Shown here: positions 1 to 6,805 of the stretch, one piece after another
Layout of the letters: the number at the start of each line of letters is the position of its first letter
Position numbering within the stretch: the first letter of the stretch is position 1
DNA from: Burkholderiales bacterium
GTDB taxonomy: Bacteria > Pseudomonadota > Gammaproteobacteria > Burkholderiales > Usitatibacteraceae
DNA: 20,629 bases
Reading direction: 5' to 3'
Assembly: GCA_025936275.1 (NCBI GenBank)
Contig: JAICTR010000004.1
Span: 1-20,629 of the forward strand
Made by a program: the position numbers and the translations under genes
The notes under the pieces: model-generated
Seen by the model: only the letters and a program-made list of their open reading frames with translations
Told to the model about the DNA's origin: nothing
The model's database searches: none

Positions 1-483
1 ATCATCGTCACCGGGACCGCCAAGGATCGCGCGCGGCTCGAGGTCGCGAAGACGCTGGGGGCGGACCACGTGATCGACGTGCAGAAGGAGGACCCGCTGG
101 CGCGCATCAAGGAGATCACCGGCGGCAAGGGCGTCGACATCGTGCTCGATTGCACGGCGGGCGCCGGCACCATGCCGATCCTCCTCGGCATCGAGGCGCT
201 CAAGCGCCGCGCCGGCACCATGGTCGTGCAGGGCGAGATCGCGGAGTTCCCCAACTTCCCGATCGCGCGGCTCACGACCAAGGCGATCACCATCAAGAGC
301 GCGCGCGGGCACAGCTACAAATCGTGCGAGCTCGCGCTCGCCCAGCTCGCCTCGAAGCGCTTCCCGCTGGAGCGCATCACGACGCATCGCTTCGGCCTGC
401 AGGATGTGGACCTCGCGATCCGCTCGGTGGGCGGCCAGGGCGTGCCGGACGTGATCCACGCGTCGCTCATGCCGTGGAAGTAG
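1..483 (+). CDS. Zinc-type medium-chain alcohol dehydrogenase, C-terminal part (5' end outside window)
   Basis: The reading frame is open from base 1, so the gene starts upstream of the window. The 160 visible residues match the second half of a medium-chain dehydrogenase/reductase: the Rossmann segment around TLGADHVID, then GGKGVDIVLDCTAG, the strand GTMVVQGE, and the family-typical ending in DVIHASLMPW. The catalytic-zinc N-terminal half and the glycine-rich NAD(P) loop are not visible, so the cofactor and substrate cannot be read. In the family these enzymes oxidise alcohols or reduce aldehydes in the cytoplasm. The next gene begins 5 nt after the stop, so it belongs to the operon that continues through the lig and pca genes. 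A role in oxidising an aromatic or dihydrodiol intermediate fits the context but is inference. Confidence 0.85.
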   Translation: MIVTGTAKDRARLEVAKTLGADHVIDVQKEDPLARIKEITGGKGVDIVLDCTAGAGTMPILLGIEALKRRAGTMVVQGEIAEFPNFPIARLTTKAITIKSARGHSYKSCELALAQLASKRFPLERITTHRFGLQDVDLAIRSVGGQGVPDVIHASLMPWK

Positions 484-488
484 CGCCG

Positions 489-866
489 ATGGGCGCATCC
501 GGCAACTGGGCGAGGTTGCAGCGCACGCGCGCCGCGGCGGGCCGGACTCCGGCAGGCGACGACGCATTCCTGCGCGCATTGCGCCGCGATCCGGCGTTCT
601 TCGCCGCGCGCGCGCGCGTGAAGCGCTGGGTGCGCGAGCGCTTCGCCCTCGGCCGCGACGCGAGGGTCGAGGTGCACGAGCTGGAGGAGACGCTGCCCGG
701 ATTCCCGCCGCGCGAGACGGCGGTGCAGTTCTGGAACGCCGCGGGCATCCACCACCATTTCAAGGTCTTCAAGCCGCTCCCCGAGGTGCGCGAAGGGGAC
801 TTGCCACCGGCGTGGATGCTGGAGGCGCTCGCCATGCCGCCGGATGTCGGCTGCGACTGCTGCTGA
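489..866 (+). CDS. Small conserved-looking protein of unknown function with His and Cys clusters
   Basis: The 125-residue frame opens at ATG 489, 5 nt after the dehydrogenase stop, and its GC pattern matches its neighbours. I do not recognise the family. The N-terminal half is Arg/Ala-rich. The C-terminal half looks more constrained: an acidic stretch, FWNAAGIHHHFKVFKPL with three consecutive histidines near residues 87-89, DLPPAWM, and a terminal GCDCC with three cysteines in the last four residues. The His and Cys clusters could bind a metal, which is inference. There is no signal peptide or membrane segment, so it should be cytosolic. It sits between a dehydrogenase and a dihydroxyphthalate-decarboxylase-like gene, which suggests an accessory role in the same pathway. 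An overlapping frame on the opposite strand is a less likely alternative. Confidence 0.6.
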   Translation: MGASGNWARLQRTRAAAGRTPAGDDAFLRALRRDPAFFAARARVKRWVRERFALGRDARVEVHELEETLPGFPPRETAVQFWNAAGIHHHFKVFKPLPEVREGDLPPAWMLEALAMPPDVGCDCC

Positions 867-890
867 ACGAAGAGAGGGGATCGACCGCCG

Positions 891-1838
891 ATGGCGCTTC
901 CGAAGTACCGCACGGTCACGCGCACCCAGGGCAACAACCGCGCGCTCAAGGAAGGCGCGGTGAAGCCGCGCACCTTCGAGTTCGACTTCATCGAGGTCGA
1001 TCCGCTGATCGACGCCTTCCGCCGCATGGTGCGCGGCCTCGAGTTCGACATCTCCGAGATGGCGCTCACCACCTATCTCGCGGCGCGCGAGCATGGCAAG
1101 CGCTTCACGGCGCTGCCGATCTTCCTGGTGCGCGCGTTCCACCACGGCGCGATCGTGGTGAACACGAAGTCGGGCATCCGTTCGCCGAAGGACCTCGAGG
1201 GTAAGCGCGTCGGCGTGGCGCGCGGCTACACGGTCACCACGGGCGTGTGGGCGAGGAGCGTCCTGCAGCACGAGCACGGCGTCGACCTCTCGAAGGTGAC
1301 GTGGGTGCTCTCCGGCGACGAGCACGTGGCGGAGTTCCGGCCGCCGGCGAACGTGGTGCCGCTCGAGAAGGGCCGCAAGATGGCGGACCTGGTGATCTCC
1401 GGCGAGCTCCCGGCCGCGATCAACGTCGACGTCGACCATCCCGACGTGAAGCCGCTGATTGCGAACCCTAAGGAAGCGGGATTCGCGGCCCTGCGCGCAC
1501 GCGGTCACTATCCGATCAACCATACGGTGGTGGTGAAGGACGAGCTTCTCGCGGCGCACCCGGATCTCGCGGCCGATGTGTTCGAGGCGTTCGCGCAATC
1601 GAAGCGCCGCTACGTCGAGCGCCTGAAGAACGGTGAAATCGAGAAGCCCACCGCGATGGACGAGATGCACCGGCGCGTGATGGAGATCACGGGCAAGGAT
1701 CCGCTCCCCTACGGCATCGAGCCGAACCGGGGGCCGCTCGAGGAGCTCATCGCCTCGGCGAAGGAGCAGGGCATCATCAGCCGGAAGTTCGCGGTCGAGG
1801 AGCTCTTCCCCGCCGCGGCCCGCACGCTGGTGGGATGA
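891..1838 (+). CDS. 4,5-dihydroxyphthalate decarboxylase-like protein (Pht5/PhtD family)
   Basis: The 315-residue product is close to the usual length of Pht5-type 4,5-dihydroxyphthalate decarboxylases, which convert 4,5-dihydroxyphthalate to protocatechuate in the phthalate pathway. Recognisable stretches are the early FIEVDPLIDAFRRMV, FDISEMALTTYLAA near residues 53-66, LPIFLVRAFHHGAIVVN, DLEGKRVGVARGYT and INHTVVVKDEL near residue 207. The fold is that of a periplasmic binding protein, but there is no signal peptide, consistent with a cytosolic enzyme. AGAGGGG about 10 nt upstream serves as a ribosome site. Protocatechuate, the expected product, is the substrate of PcaHG encoded downstream, so the context supports the call. 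Phthalate dioxygenase and dihydrodiol dehydrogenase genes are not visible, so the true substrate may be a different ortho-dihydroxy aromatic acid, and a leaderless binding protein remains possible. Confidence 0.7.
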   Translation: MALPKYRTVTRTQGNNRALKEGAVKPRTFEFDFIEVDPLIDAFRRMVRGLEFDISEMALTTYLAAREHGKRFTALPIFLVRAFHHGAIVVNTKSGIRSPKDLEGKRVGVARGYTVTTGVWARSVLQHEHGVDLSKVTWVLSGDEHVAEFRPPANVVPLEKGRKMADLVISGELPAAINVDVDHPDVKPLIANPKEAGFAALRARGHYPINHTVVVKDELLAAHPDLAADVFEAFAQSKRRYVERLKNGEIEKPTAMDEMHRRVMEITGKDPLPYGIEPNRGPLEELIASAKEQGIISRKFAVEELFPAAARTLVG

Positions 1839-1887
1839 TGGCGAGGGAGGCAAAGGGGCCACCGGGCGCACGCGCCCAAGGACTCAC

Positions 1888-1893
1888 AGGAGG
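1888..1893 (+). promoter_or_regulatory. Ribosome binding site AGGAGG that fixes the start at 1900
   Basis: AGGAGG lies 6 nt before the ATG at 1900. A nearer ATG at 1895 is in another frame and too close to the Shine-Dalgarno sequence to be used, so this site decides the start of the NMT1-like gene. Confidence 0.75.
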
Positions 1894-1899
1894 CATGCC

Positions 1900-2832
1900 A
1901 TGACGGTGCAGGAAGCCACACGCAAGCCGCAGGCCGGGAAGAAGCCGCAGATCGCGGTGATGAACGCCGTCCACGACCTTCCGGTCCTGGTCGCGCGCGA
2001 CGAGGGATTCTTCAAGGACGAGGGGCTGGACATCGATTTCGTCACCACGCCCGGCATGGCGCAGGTGACGACGAGCCACTTCGTGAAGTTCGACTCGGTC
2101 TTCGACCGCCCGCTCGATTCCGCCTACAACGAGGGCGGCATCGACCAGTTCCGCATGTGCGAGTGGGGCATCATGAAGCGCGCCGTGGAGGCCGACGTCG
2201 AGGGGTTGCGCAAGAGGAAGATCGTGGCGCTCGGCGCCTCGATGTCGATGTTCGCGATCGCCGTGCGGCCCGACTCGAAGTTCTACGAGCCGGAGATGCT
2301 CAAGGACCAGCCGATCGCGGTCACGCCCAACAACGGCTCGCACTTCACCACGCTGAAGATGATGGAAGGCTTCCTCGCCCCGGAGCACATCAAGACGACG
2401 GGCGCGGGCTCGATGCCCAAGCGGCTGCAGGCGCTTCGCGAGGGCAAGGTCGCGGCGGTGAGCCTGATGGAGCCGTGGATCAGCGTCGCGCAGAAGCAGG
2501 GCCTTCGCATCCTTATCGAGTCGCATTCCACGAGGAGCGAGGCGGCCGGCGACGACCTCGACGGGCCGACGCTCGCGAAGATGTTCCGCGCCCAGGCGCG
2601 CGCCGTGGAGCTGCTCGACAAGGATCCGCGCCCGTACGCCCATTACCTCATCGCGGAGACCGGCGGGCTCCTCCAGCCCGGCGAGCTGCAGACCTGGCGC
2701 CTGCTGCACGCGCCGCCGCAGCCCTACACGCGCGAGCGCTTCGACGACACGTACAACTGGACGGTGAAGTGGAACATGGTCGTTCCCGGCGCGACCTACG
2801 AGAACACGGTGGACAACCGGGCCTGGGAGTAG
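1900..2832 (+). CDS. NMT1/SsuA-type substrate-binding-fold protein without a signal peptide
   Basis: The 310-residue protein has the NMT1/TauA-like opening of nitrate/sulfonate/taurine binding proteins: IAVMNAVHDLPVLVARDEG, then FFKDEGLDIDFVTTPG near residues 40-55. The middle keeps the hinge-like stretches KDQPIAVTPNNGSHFTTLK and AAVSLMEPWI. The first 20 residues (TVQEATRKPQAGKKPQ) are polar and lysine-rich, with no hydrophobic core, so export by Sec or Tat is unlikely. It follows another leaderless binding-protein-fold gene, the Pht5-like decarboxylase, and no ABC permease or ATPase is nearby. Members of this fold are known as enzymes (Pht5, thiamine-precursor synthases), so a cytosolic enzyme or carrier is plausible. 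The 61-nt gap upstream is the largest in this operon and could hold a weak internal control site, though I see none. The exact function is unknown. Confidence 0.65.
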   Translation: MTVQEATRKPQAGKKPQIAVMNAVHDLPVLVARDEGFFKDEGLDIDFVTTPGMAQVTTSHFVKFDSVFDRPLDSAYNEGGIDQFRMCEWGIMKRAVEADVEGLRKRKIVALGASMSMFAIAVRPDSKFYEPEMLKDQPIAVTPNNGSHFTTLKMMEGFLAPEHIKTTGAGSMPKRLQALREGKVAAVSLMEPWISVAQKQGLRILIESHSTRSEAAGDDLDGPTLAKMFRAQARAVELLDKDPRPYAHYLIAETGGLLQPGELQTWRLLHAPPQPYTRERFDDTYNWTVKWNMVVPGATYENTVDNRAWE

Positions 2833-2839
2833 CGAGCGC

Positions 2840-3679
2840 ATGGAAGCGCAATCCCCCGTCACCATTCCGGCCCTGCAGCAGATGAAGCGCGACGGCCGCA
2901 AGATCGTCGGCGTGGTGGCGTGGGACTTCCAGATGGCGCGCATCGCCGATCGCGCCGGCGTGGACCTGATCTCGGTCGGCGATTCCGTGGGCATCAACCT
3001 TTGGGGCCGCACCGACCCCCTCGAGATGACCCTCGAGGAAATGATCATGGTCTGCAAGGCGGTGCGCCGCGGCACCACGCGCGCGCTGGTGAGCTGCGAT
3101 TTTCCCTTCGGCCCGCTGCAGCGCGGGACCGACAGCGCGCTCTCGGCCGCGCGGCGCCTCGTGGAAGAAGGCGGCGCCGACCTGGTGAAGCTCGACGAGG
3201 CCGCGGAATTCCCGGACGCCGTGCGGGCCATCGCGGATGCCGGCATTCCGGTCTTCGCGCAGATGGGCATCACGCAGGGCAACGCCGCGAAGTACGGCAT
3301 CGAGCACACGCGCATGCTGGGCGGCGCCGTGCAGGTGCCGAGGGAGATGGCCGGCCGCCTCGCCGGCGAGGCGAGGCTCCTCGAGCAGGCGGGCGCCTCG
3401 CTCATCGACTTCACGAGCTCCGGACCGATCGCCGGGCCGATGGTCGTGCAGGCGGTCGCGATCCCGGTGCTGGGCGGCCTCGGCGGCGGCCCATGGCTCG
3501 ACGGGCGCATGCGCATGGCGCACGCGGCGATCGGCTATGCGGCGAGCACATTGGAATCGAAGACCGAGACCTACGCGAACGTCGCGCGCATCTCGCTCGA
3601 CGCGCTCTGCACCTACGCCGAGGACGTGCGCGCCGGCCGCCAGATCAAGGGCGGCATCCCGGTGAATCCGGCCGCCTGA
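2840..3679 (+). CDS. PanB-like (ketopantoate hydroxymethyltransferase superfamily) enzyme with altered active site
   Basis: The 279-residue protein aligns along its length with PanB, which adds a hydroxymethyl group to 2-oxoisovalerate. The two metal ligands are kept: Asp48 in VGDSVG and Asp87 in SCDFPFG. The AVRRG signature (residues 74-78) and the catalytic Lys117 in VKLDE are also present. Three positions that are functional in E. coli PanB differ by my alignment: Glu114 is Asp119, His136 is Gln141 (FAQMGIT), and the base Glu181 is Thr192 (DFTSSGP). This makes pantothenate synthesis unlikely and points to a related C-C bond-forming or -breaking reaction on a 2-oxoacid. The ATG lies 7 nt after the previous stop, inside the catabolic operon, with no panC or panD nearby. 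A specific substrate cannot be named. Confidence 0.8.
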   Translation: MEAQSPVTIPALQQMKRDGRKIVGVVAWDFQMARIADRAGVDLISVGDSVGINLWGRTDPLEMTLEEMIMVCKAVRRGTTRALVSCDFPFGPLQRGTDSALSAARRLVEEGGADLVKLDEAAEFPDAVRAIADAGIPVFAQMGITQGNAAKYGIEHTRMLGGAVQVPREMAGRLAGEARLLEQAGASLIDFTSSGPIAGPMVVQAVAIPVLGGLGGGPWLDGRMRMAHAAIGYAASTLESKTETYANVARISLDALCTYAEDVRAGRQIKGGIPVNPAA

Positions 3680-3687
3680 GGCGAAGC

Positions 3688-4542
3688 GTGGCGAGCGCGA
3701 TCCTCGACGGCATCGAAACGCGCTACGAGGTGGTGGGCGCCGGCCCGCCGCTCCTCATGTACGCGCCCGGCGGCTTCGACGCCACCGTGGAGAAATGGTC
3801 CACGCTCGGCGTCTACGCGCGCGTGAAGCTGATGGATCATCTTCCCAGCCGCTATCGCTGCATCGTCTTCGACCGGCGCGAGTGCGGGCAATCGGGCGGC
3901 CGCGTGGAGCGCGTGACCTGGGCCGATTACGTCGCGCAGGGACGCGCCCTCCTCGATCATCTGCAGATCGAGCGCGCGCACCTCATGGGCGGCTGCATGG
4001 GCTGCTCGCCGGTGTTCGCGTTCGCCGCGATGCATCCCGAGCGCGTCGCGAGCATGGTGCTGTGGTGGCCGGTGGGCGGCGCGAAGTACCGCATCAAGGG
4101 GCAGCAGCGATTCGCCGAGCACCTCGCCTTCGTGCAGCAGCACGGTTTGCAGGCCGTGGTGGAGCTCGTGGCGAGGGAAGGCAAGCCCTTCGGCGCCGAT
4201 CCGCGCGCCGGCCCGTGGGCTTCCGTCCTCAAGCGCGATGCAGCGTTCGCCGCGGGCTTCGCGAAGCTCGACGCCGAAAAGTACAAGCTCGTCGTCGCCG
4301 GCATGGCGCGCGCCCTGCTCGATCGCGACACCGCCCCGGGCGCCGAGCCCGAGGACCTGATGCGCCTGGAGGTTCCCGCCCTCGTGGTTCCGGGCCACGA
4401 CGATTCGCACGCCACCTCCGCCGCGCGCTACCTGGAGGAATGCCTGCCCCTCGCCGAGTACTGGGATGTGCCGGTCAGCGACCAGACCGCGGAGAACGCG
4501 CCCCAGCGCGTGCTCTCCTTCCTCGAAGCGAGCACGAAATGA
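3688..4542 (+). CDS. Alpha/beta-hydrolase-fold protein with Cys at the nucleophile position
   Basis: I chose the GTG at 3688, 8 nt after the PanB-like stop. It gives 284 residues beginning just before the first beta strand (GIETRYEVVGAGPPLL). Family landmarks are the oxyanion-loop region YAPGGFD (25-31), FDRRECGQSGG (61-71), and the nucleophile elbow HLMGGCMGCS (98-107). The usual Ser of GxSxG is Cys103 (TGC at 3994). A loop PGHDDSHATS follows strand 7 and could supply the acid. At the place where the catalytic His normally stands, near the C-terminus (VSDQTAENAPQRVLSFL), there is no His. Cys nucleophiles are known in dienelactone hydrolase, so a lactone or thioester role is possible, but the missing His argues against an ordinary hydrolase. 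The stop overlaps the ligJ start by four bases (ATGA), implying coupled translation. Confidence 0.8.
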   Translation: MASAILDGIETRYEVVGAGPPLLMYAPGGFDATVEKWSTLGVYARVKLMDHLPSRYRCIVFDRRECGQSGGRVERVTWADYVAQGRALLDHLQIERAHLMGGCMGCSPVFAFAAMHPERVASMVLWWPVGGAKYRIKGQQRFAEHLAFVQQHGLQAVVELVAREGKPFGADPRAGPWASVLKRDAAFAAGFAKLDAEKYKLVVAGMARALLDRDTAPGAEPEDLMRLEVPALVVPGHDDSHATSAARYLEECLPLAEYWDVPVSDQTAENAPQRVLSFLEASTK

Positions 4543-5588
4543 TCATCGACATCCACGGCCATTACACGACGGAGCCCGCGGCCCTGCACGCGTTCCGCGA
4601 CAAGCAGCTCGCGGGGCTCGCCGACCCGGGGCGCCGTCCGAAAGGCACCGACCTCGGCATCACCGACGACCAGCTGGTGAAGAGCGTGCAGCCGCAGCTC
4701 GACTTCCAGCGCCAGCGCGGCAGCGACCTCACCATCTTTTCGCCGCGCGCCTCGGGAATGGGGCACCACGTCGGCAACGAAGCGATCGGCCGCGAGTGGT
4801 GCCGCGTGAGCAACGACCTCATCCATCGCGTGTGCACGCTGCTCCCGGAGAACTTCGCCGCCGTGGGCCAACTCCCGCAGTTTCCCGGCGCGCCGATCGA
4901 GAACTGCATCCCCGAGCTCGAGCGCATCGTGAACGAGCTGGGCTTCGTCGGCATCAACCTCAATCCGGATCCCTCGGGCGGCTACTGGAAGACGCCGCCG
5001 CTCACCGACCGCTCCTGGTACCCGATCTACGAGAAGATGTGCGAGCTCGAGGTGCCGGCGATGATCCACGTCACCGGCTCGTGCAACCCCGCGGTGCACT
5101 TCACCGGCGCGCACTACATCAACGGCGACACGACCGCGTTCATGCAGCTCCTGCAGGGCAACCTCTTCGCGGATTTTCCCGAGCTCAAGTTCGTGATCCC
5201 GCACGGTGGCGGCGCGGTGCCGTTCCACTGGGGACGCTACCGCGGCATCGCCCAGGACATGAAGAAGCCGCCGCTCGAGGAGCACCTGCTGAAGAACGTG
5301 TTCTTCGATACCTGCGTCTATCACCTGCCGGGAATCGAGCTCATGACGCGCGTGGTGCCCATCGACAACATCCTCTTCGCCTCCGAGATGCTGGGCGCGG
5401 TGAAGGGCATCGATCCGCGCACCGGCCACCATTACGACGACACCAAGCGCTACGTGGACCAGGTGAAGGAGCTCTCCGCCGAGGAGCGCTACAAGATCTT
5501 CGAGGGCAACGCGCGCCGCGTGTATCCGCGCCTCGATCGCCAGCTCGCCAGGCGCGGCCAACCGGGCCGCGCGGCCCTGCACGCCTGA
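4539..5588 (+). CDS. ligJ: 4-oxalomesaconate hydratase
   Basis: LigJ hydrates 4-oxalomesaconate to 4-carboxy-4-hydroxy-2-oxoadipate in the 4,5-cleavage routes of protocatechuate and gallate. The 349-residue product resembles Sphingobium LigJ along its length, including DIHGHYTT, GSDLTIFSPRAS, INLNPDPSGG, LTDRSWYPIYEKM, FVIPHGGGAVPFHWGR, VFFDTCVYH and GIDPRTG. It belongs to the amidohydrolase superfamily. The zinc ligands expected for LigJ are visible as His6, His8, His177 and His222, and Glu283 in FASEM takes the position normally held by Asp in hydrolytic members, a LigJ hallmark. Its ATG overlaps the stop of the Cys-hydrolase gene, and ligK starts 10 nt after its stop. The tail after residue 333 is Arg/Ala-rich and poorly conserved. 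An alternative reading as a decarboxylase of the same superfamily is unlikely. Confidence 0.93.
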   Translation: MIIDIHGHYTTEPAALHAFRDKQLAGLADPGRRPKGTDLGITDDQLVKSVQPQLDFQRQRGSDLTIFSPRASGMGHHVGNEAIGREWCRVSNDLIHRVCTLLPENFAAVGQLPQFPGAPIENCIPELERIVNELGFVGINLNPDPSGGYWKTPPLTDRSWYPIYEKMCELEVPAMIHVTGSCNPAVHFTGAHYINGDTTAFMQLLQGNLFADFPELKFVIPHGGGAVPFHWGRYRGIAQDMKKPPLEEHLLKNVFFDTCVYHLPGIELMTRVVPIDNILFASEMLGAVKGIDPRTGHHYDDTKRYVDQVKELSAEERYKIFEGNARRVYPRLDRQLARRGQPGRAALHA

Positions 5589-5598
5589 AGGACTCGCC

Positions 5599-6303
5599 AT
5601 GAACGACAAGACCGGATTGCCCCTCACCGACATTCGCCGCGACTTCGAGCGCGTGCCCGCCGACATCGTGGCGAAGGCGTCGCAATTCGCCGCGTCCATC
5701 CTCGCGGACGTCGCGGGACGGCGCGGCACCATGGACGGGCGCATCGCGCCGGTCTCGCCCGCGATGCGCATGGCGGGCCCCGCCTTCACCATCGAGGTGC
5801 GCCCCGGCGACAACCTGATGATCCACGCCGCGATGTCGATGGCGCGGCCCGGCGACGTGCTGGTGGTCGACGGCAAGGCCGATCGCACCTGCGCGCTGAT
5901 GGGCGCGATCATGATCAGCGCCTGCCGCAAGATGGGCTTCGGCGGCGCGGTGCTCGATGCGGCGGTGCGCGACACCGAGGAGCTGCGCGAGCTGGGCTTC
6001 CCGGTGTTCGCCGTGGGCGCGAATCCGAACGGCCCGACCAAGTTCGTGCCGGGCCGCATCAACTGGCCGGTCTCCTGCGGCGGGATCTCCGTGCAACCGG
6101 GCGACCTCGTCGTGGGCGATGCCGACGGCGTGGTCGTGATCGAGCGCGAGAAGGCCGCATCGCTCCTCGACGCCGCGGCGAAGAAGGTCGACGACGAGAA
6201 GGCGCGCTTCGCCGACATCGCCGCGGGCCGGAACCTCAAGCCCAAGTGGCTCGAGCCGGCGCTGCGCGCCGCGGGCGTGCTGAAGGAAGGCGAGACACTA
6301 TGA
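5599..6303 (+). CDS. ligK: 4-carboxy-4-hydroxy-2-oxoadipate aldolase (RraA-like fold)
   Basis: This enzyme cleaves 4-carboxy-4-hydroxy-2-oxoadipate into pyruvate and oxaloacetate, the step after LigJ. The 234 residues match the LigK/GalC/ProA class II aldolases. The metal/pyruvate-binding region reads GGAVLDAAVRDTEEL, with Arg124 and Asp125 matching the Arg123-Asp124 pair of the Pseudomonas enzyme. Upstream is RPGDNLMIHAAMSMARPGDVLVVD, and downstream are GRINWPVSCGG and GDLVVGDADGVVVI, all typical of the RraA-like fold. The length beyond about 210 residues and the C-terminal helix fit aldolases rather than the RNase-E regulator RraA, which is shorter and lacks the extension. Its position directly after ligJ fixes the assignment. 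The stop overlaps the next ATG by four bases. In the family it works as a hexamer with a divalent metal such as Mg2+ in the cytoplasm. Confidence 0.93.
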   Translation: MNDKTGLPLTDIRRDFERVPADIVAKASQFAASILADVAGRRGTMDGRIAPVSPAMRMAGPAFTIEVRPGDNLMIHAAMSMARPGDVLVVDGKADRTCALMGAIMISACRKMGFGGAVLDAAVRDTEELRELGFPVFAVGANPNGPTKFVPGRINWPVSCGGISVQPGDLVVGDADGVVVIEREKAASLLDAAAKKVDDEKARFADIAAGRNLKPKWLEPALRAAGVLKEGETL

Positions 6304-6794
6304 GCGCGCCCTCTTCCGGCAACCCCGCCGAGCGCCCCGCGTTCGGCCTTCCGGGCCGCATCCAGTCGCCCAACTCCACGCCGCGCACGCTTGCCCTCGT
6401 GGGCCTGGGCGACGGCGGCGCCGCGGTCGCGCGCGATGTGGCGCGCGAGGGGCACGAGCGGCTCGACGTGCACGTGCTCGCGAAGAGCGCGAGCGCCGAT
6501 GCGCTCGCCGCGATCCAGGCGGGCGGCGGCGACCTGCACCGCGACCTGATGCGCGCCGACATGATCTTCCTCGTCGCCTGCCGCGGCGACGACGCGAGCC
6601 TCGCGCCGGTCGTGAGCCGCATCGCCCACAGTCGCAGCCATCCCGTCACCGCGCTCTACATCGTGCCGCCGGGCGAGGCGGCGGAGATGGCCGAGGACGA
6701 GACGCTGCGCACCCTTCGATCCGGCGTGGAGATGCTGGTCGTGGTCTCGGACCGCAGCTACGTCCCCGCGATGATCCACGCCCTCGCCGCCTAG
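6300..6794 (+). CDS. Small FtsZ/tubulin-N-domain-like protein of unknown function
   Basis: The ATG at 6300 overlaps the ligK stop by four bases (ATGA), so this 164-residue frame is very likely translated. After a polar 28-residue lead the sequence reads LALVGLGDGGAAVARDV (31-47), like the first strand and glycine-rich loop of FtsZ. RADMIFLVACRGDD and SLAPVVSRIAH (85-110) resemble the FtsZ segment DMVFIAAGMGGGTGTGAAPV, but the GGGTGTG GTP-phosphate signature is replaced by RGDDASL. VTALYIVPP (116-124) and SGVEMLVVVSDRSYV (141-155) match the following FtsZ strands in order. The chain stops where the FtsZ central helix would begin, so the C-terminal polymerisation domain is missing. It probably cannot hydrolyse GTP in the usual way. 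A nucleotide or metabolite sensor, or a partner of the aldolase, is possible. An unrelated Rossmann-like protein is the main alternative. Confidence 0.6.
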   Translation: MSAPSSGNPAERPAFGLPGRIQSPNSTPRTLALVGLGDGGAAVARDVAREGHERLDVHVLAKSASADALAAIQAGGGDLHRDLMRADMIFLVACRGDDASLAPVVSRIAHSRSHPVTALYIVPPGEAAEMAEDETLRTLRSGVEMLVVVSDRSYVPAMIHALAA

Positions 6795-6805
6795 CCGGAG
6801 ATGCC

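Noticed and set aside
315..1871. Long - strand frame (518 codons) over the decarboxylase-like gene
   Set aside because: Same reasoning: a codon-bias shadow with no domain signal, and it would run against a compact + strand operon.
2840..3679. Gene symbol panB for the ketopantoate hydroxymethyltransferase-like gene
   Set aside because: The catalytic Glu and His positions are changed, and the gene is in a catabolic operon without panC or panD.
4428..6779. Very long open frame (783 codons) on the - strand opposite ligJ, ligK and the FtsZ-like gene
   Set aside because: It lies antisense to clearly identified enzymes, its product is His/Arg-rich without recognisable domains, and long antisense frames are expected at this GC content.
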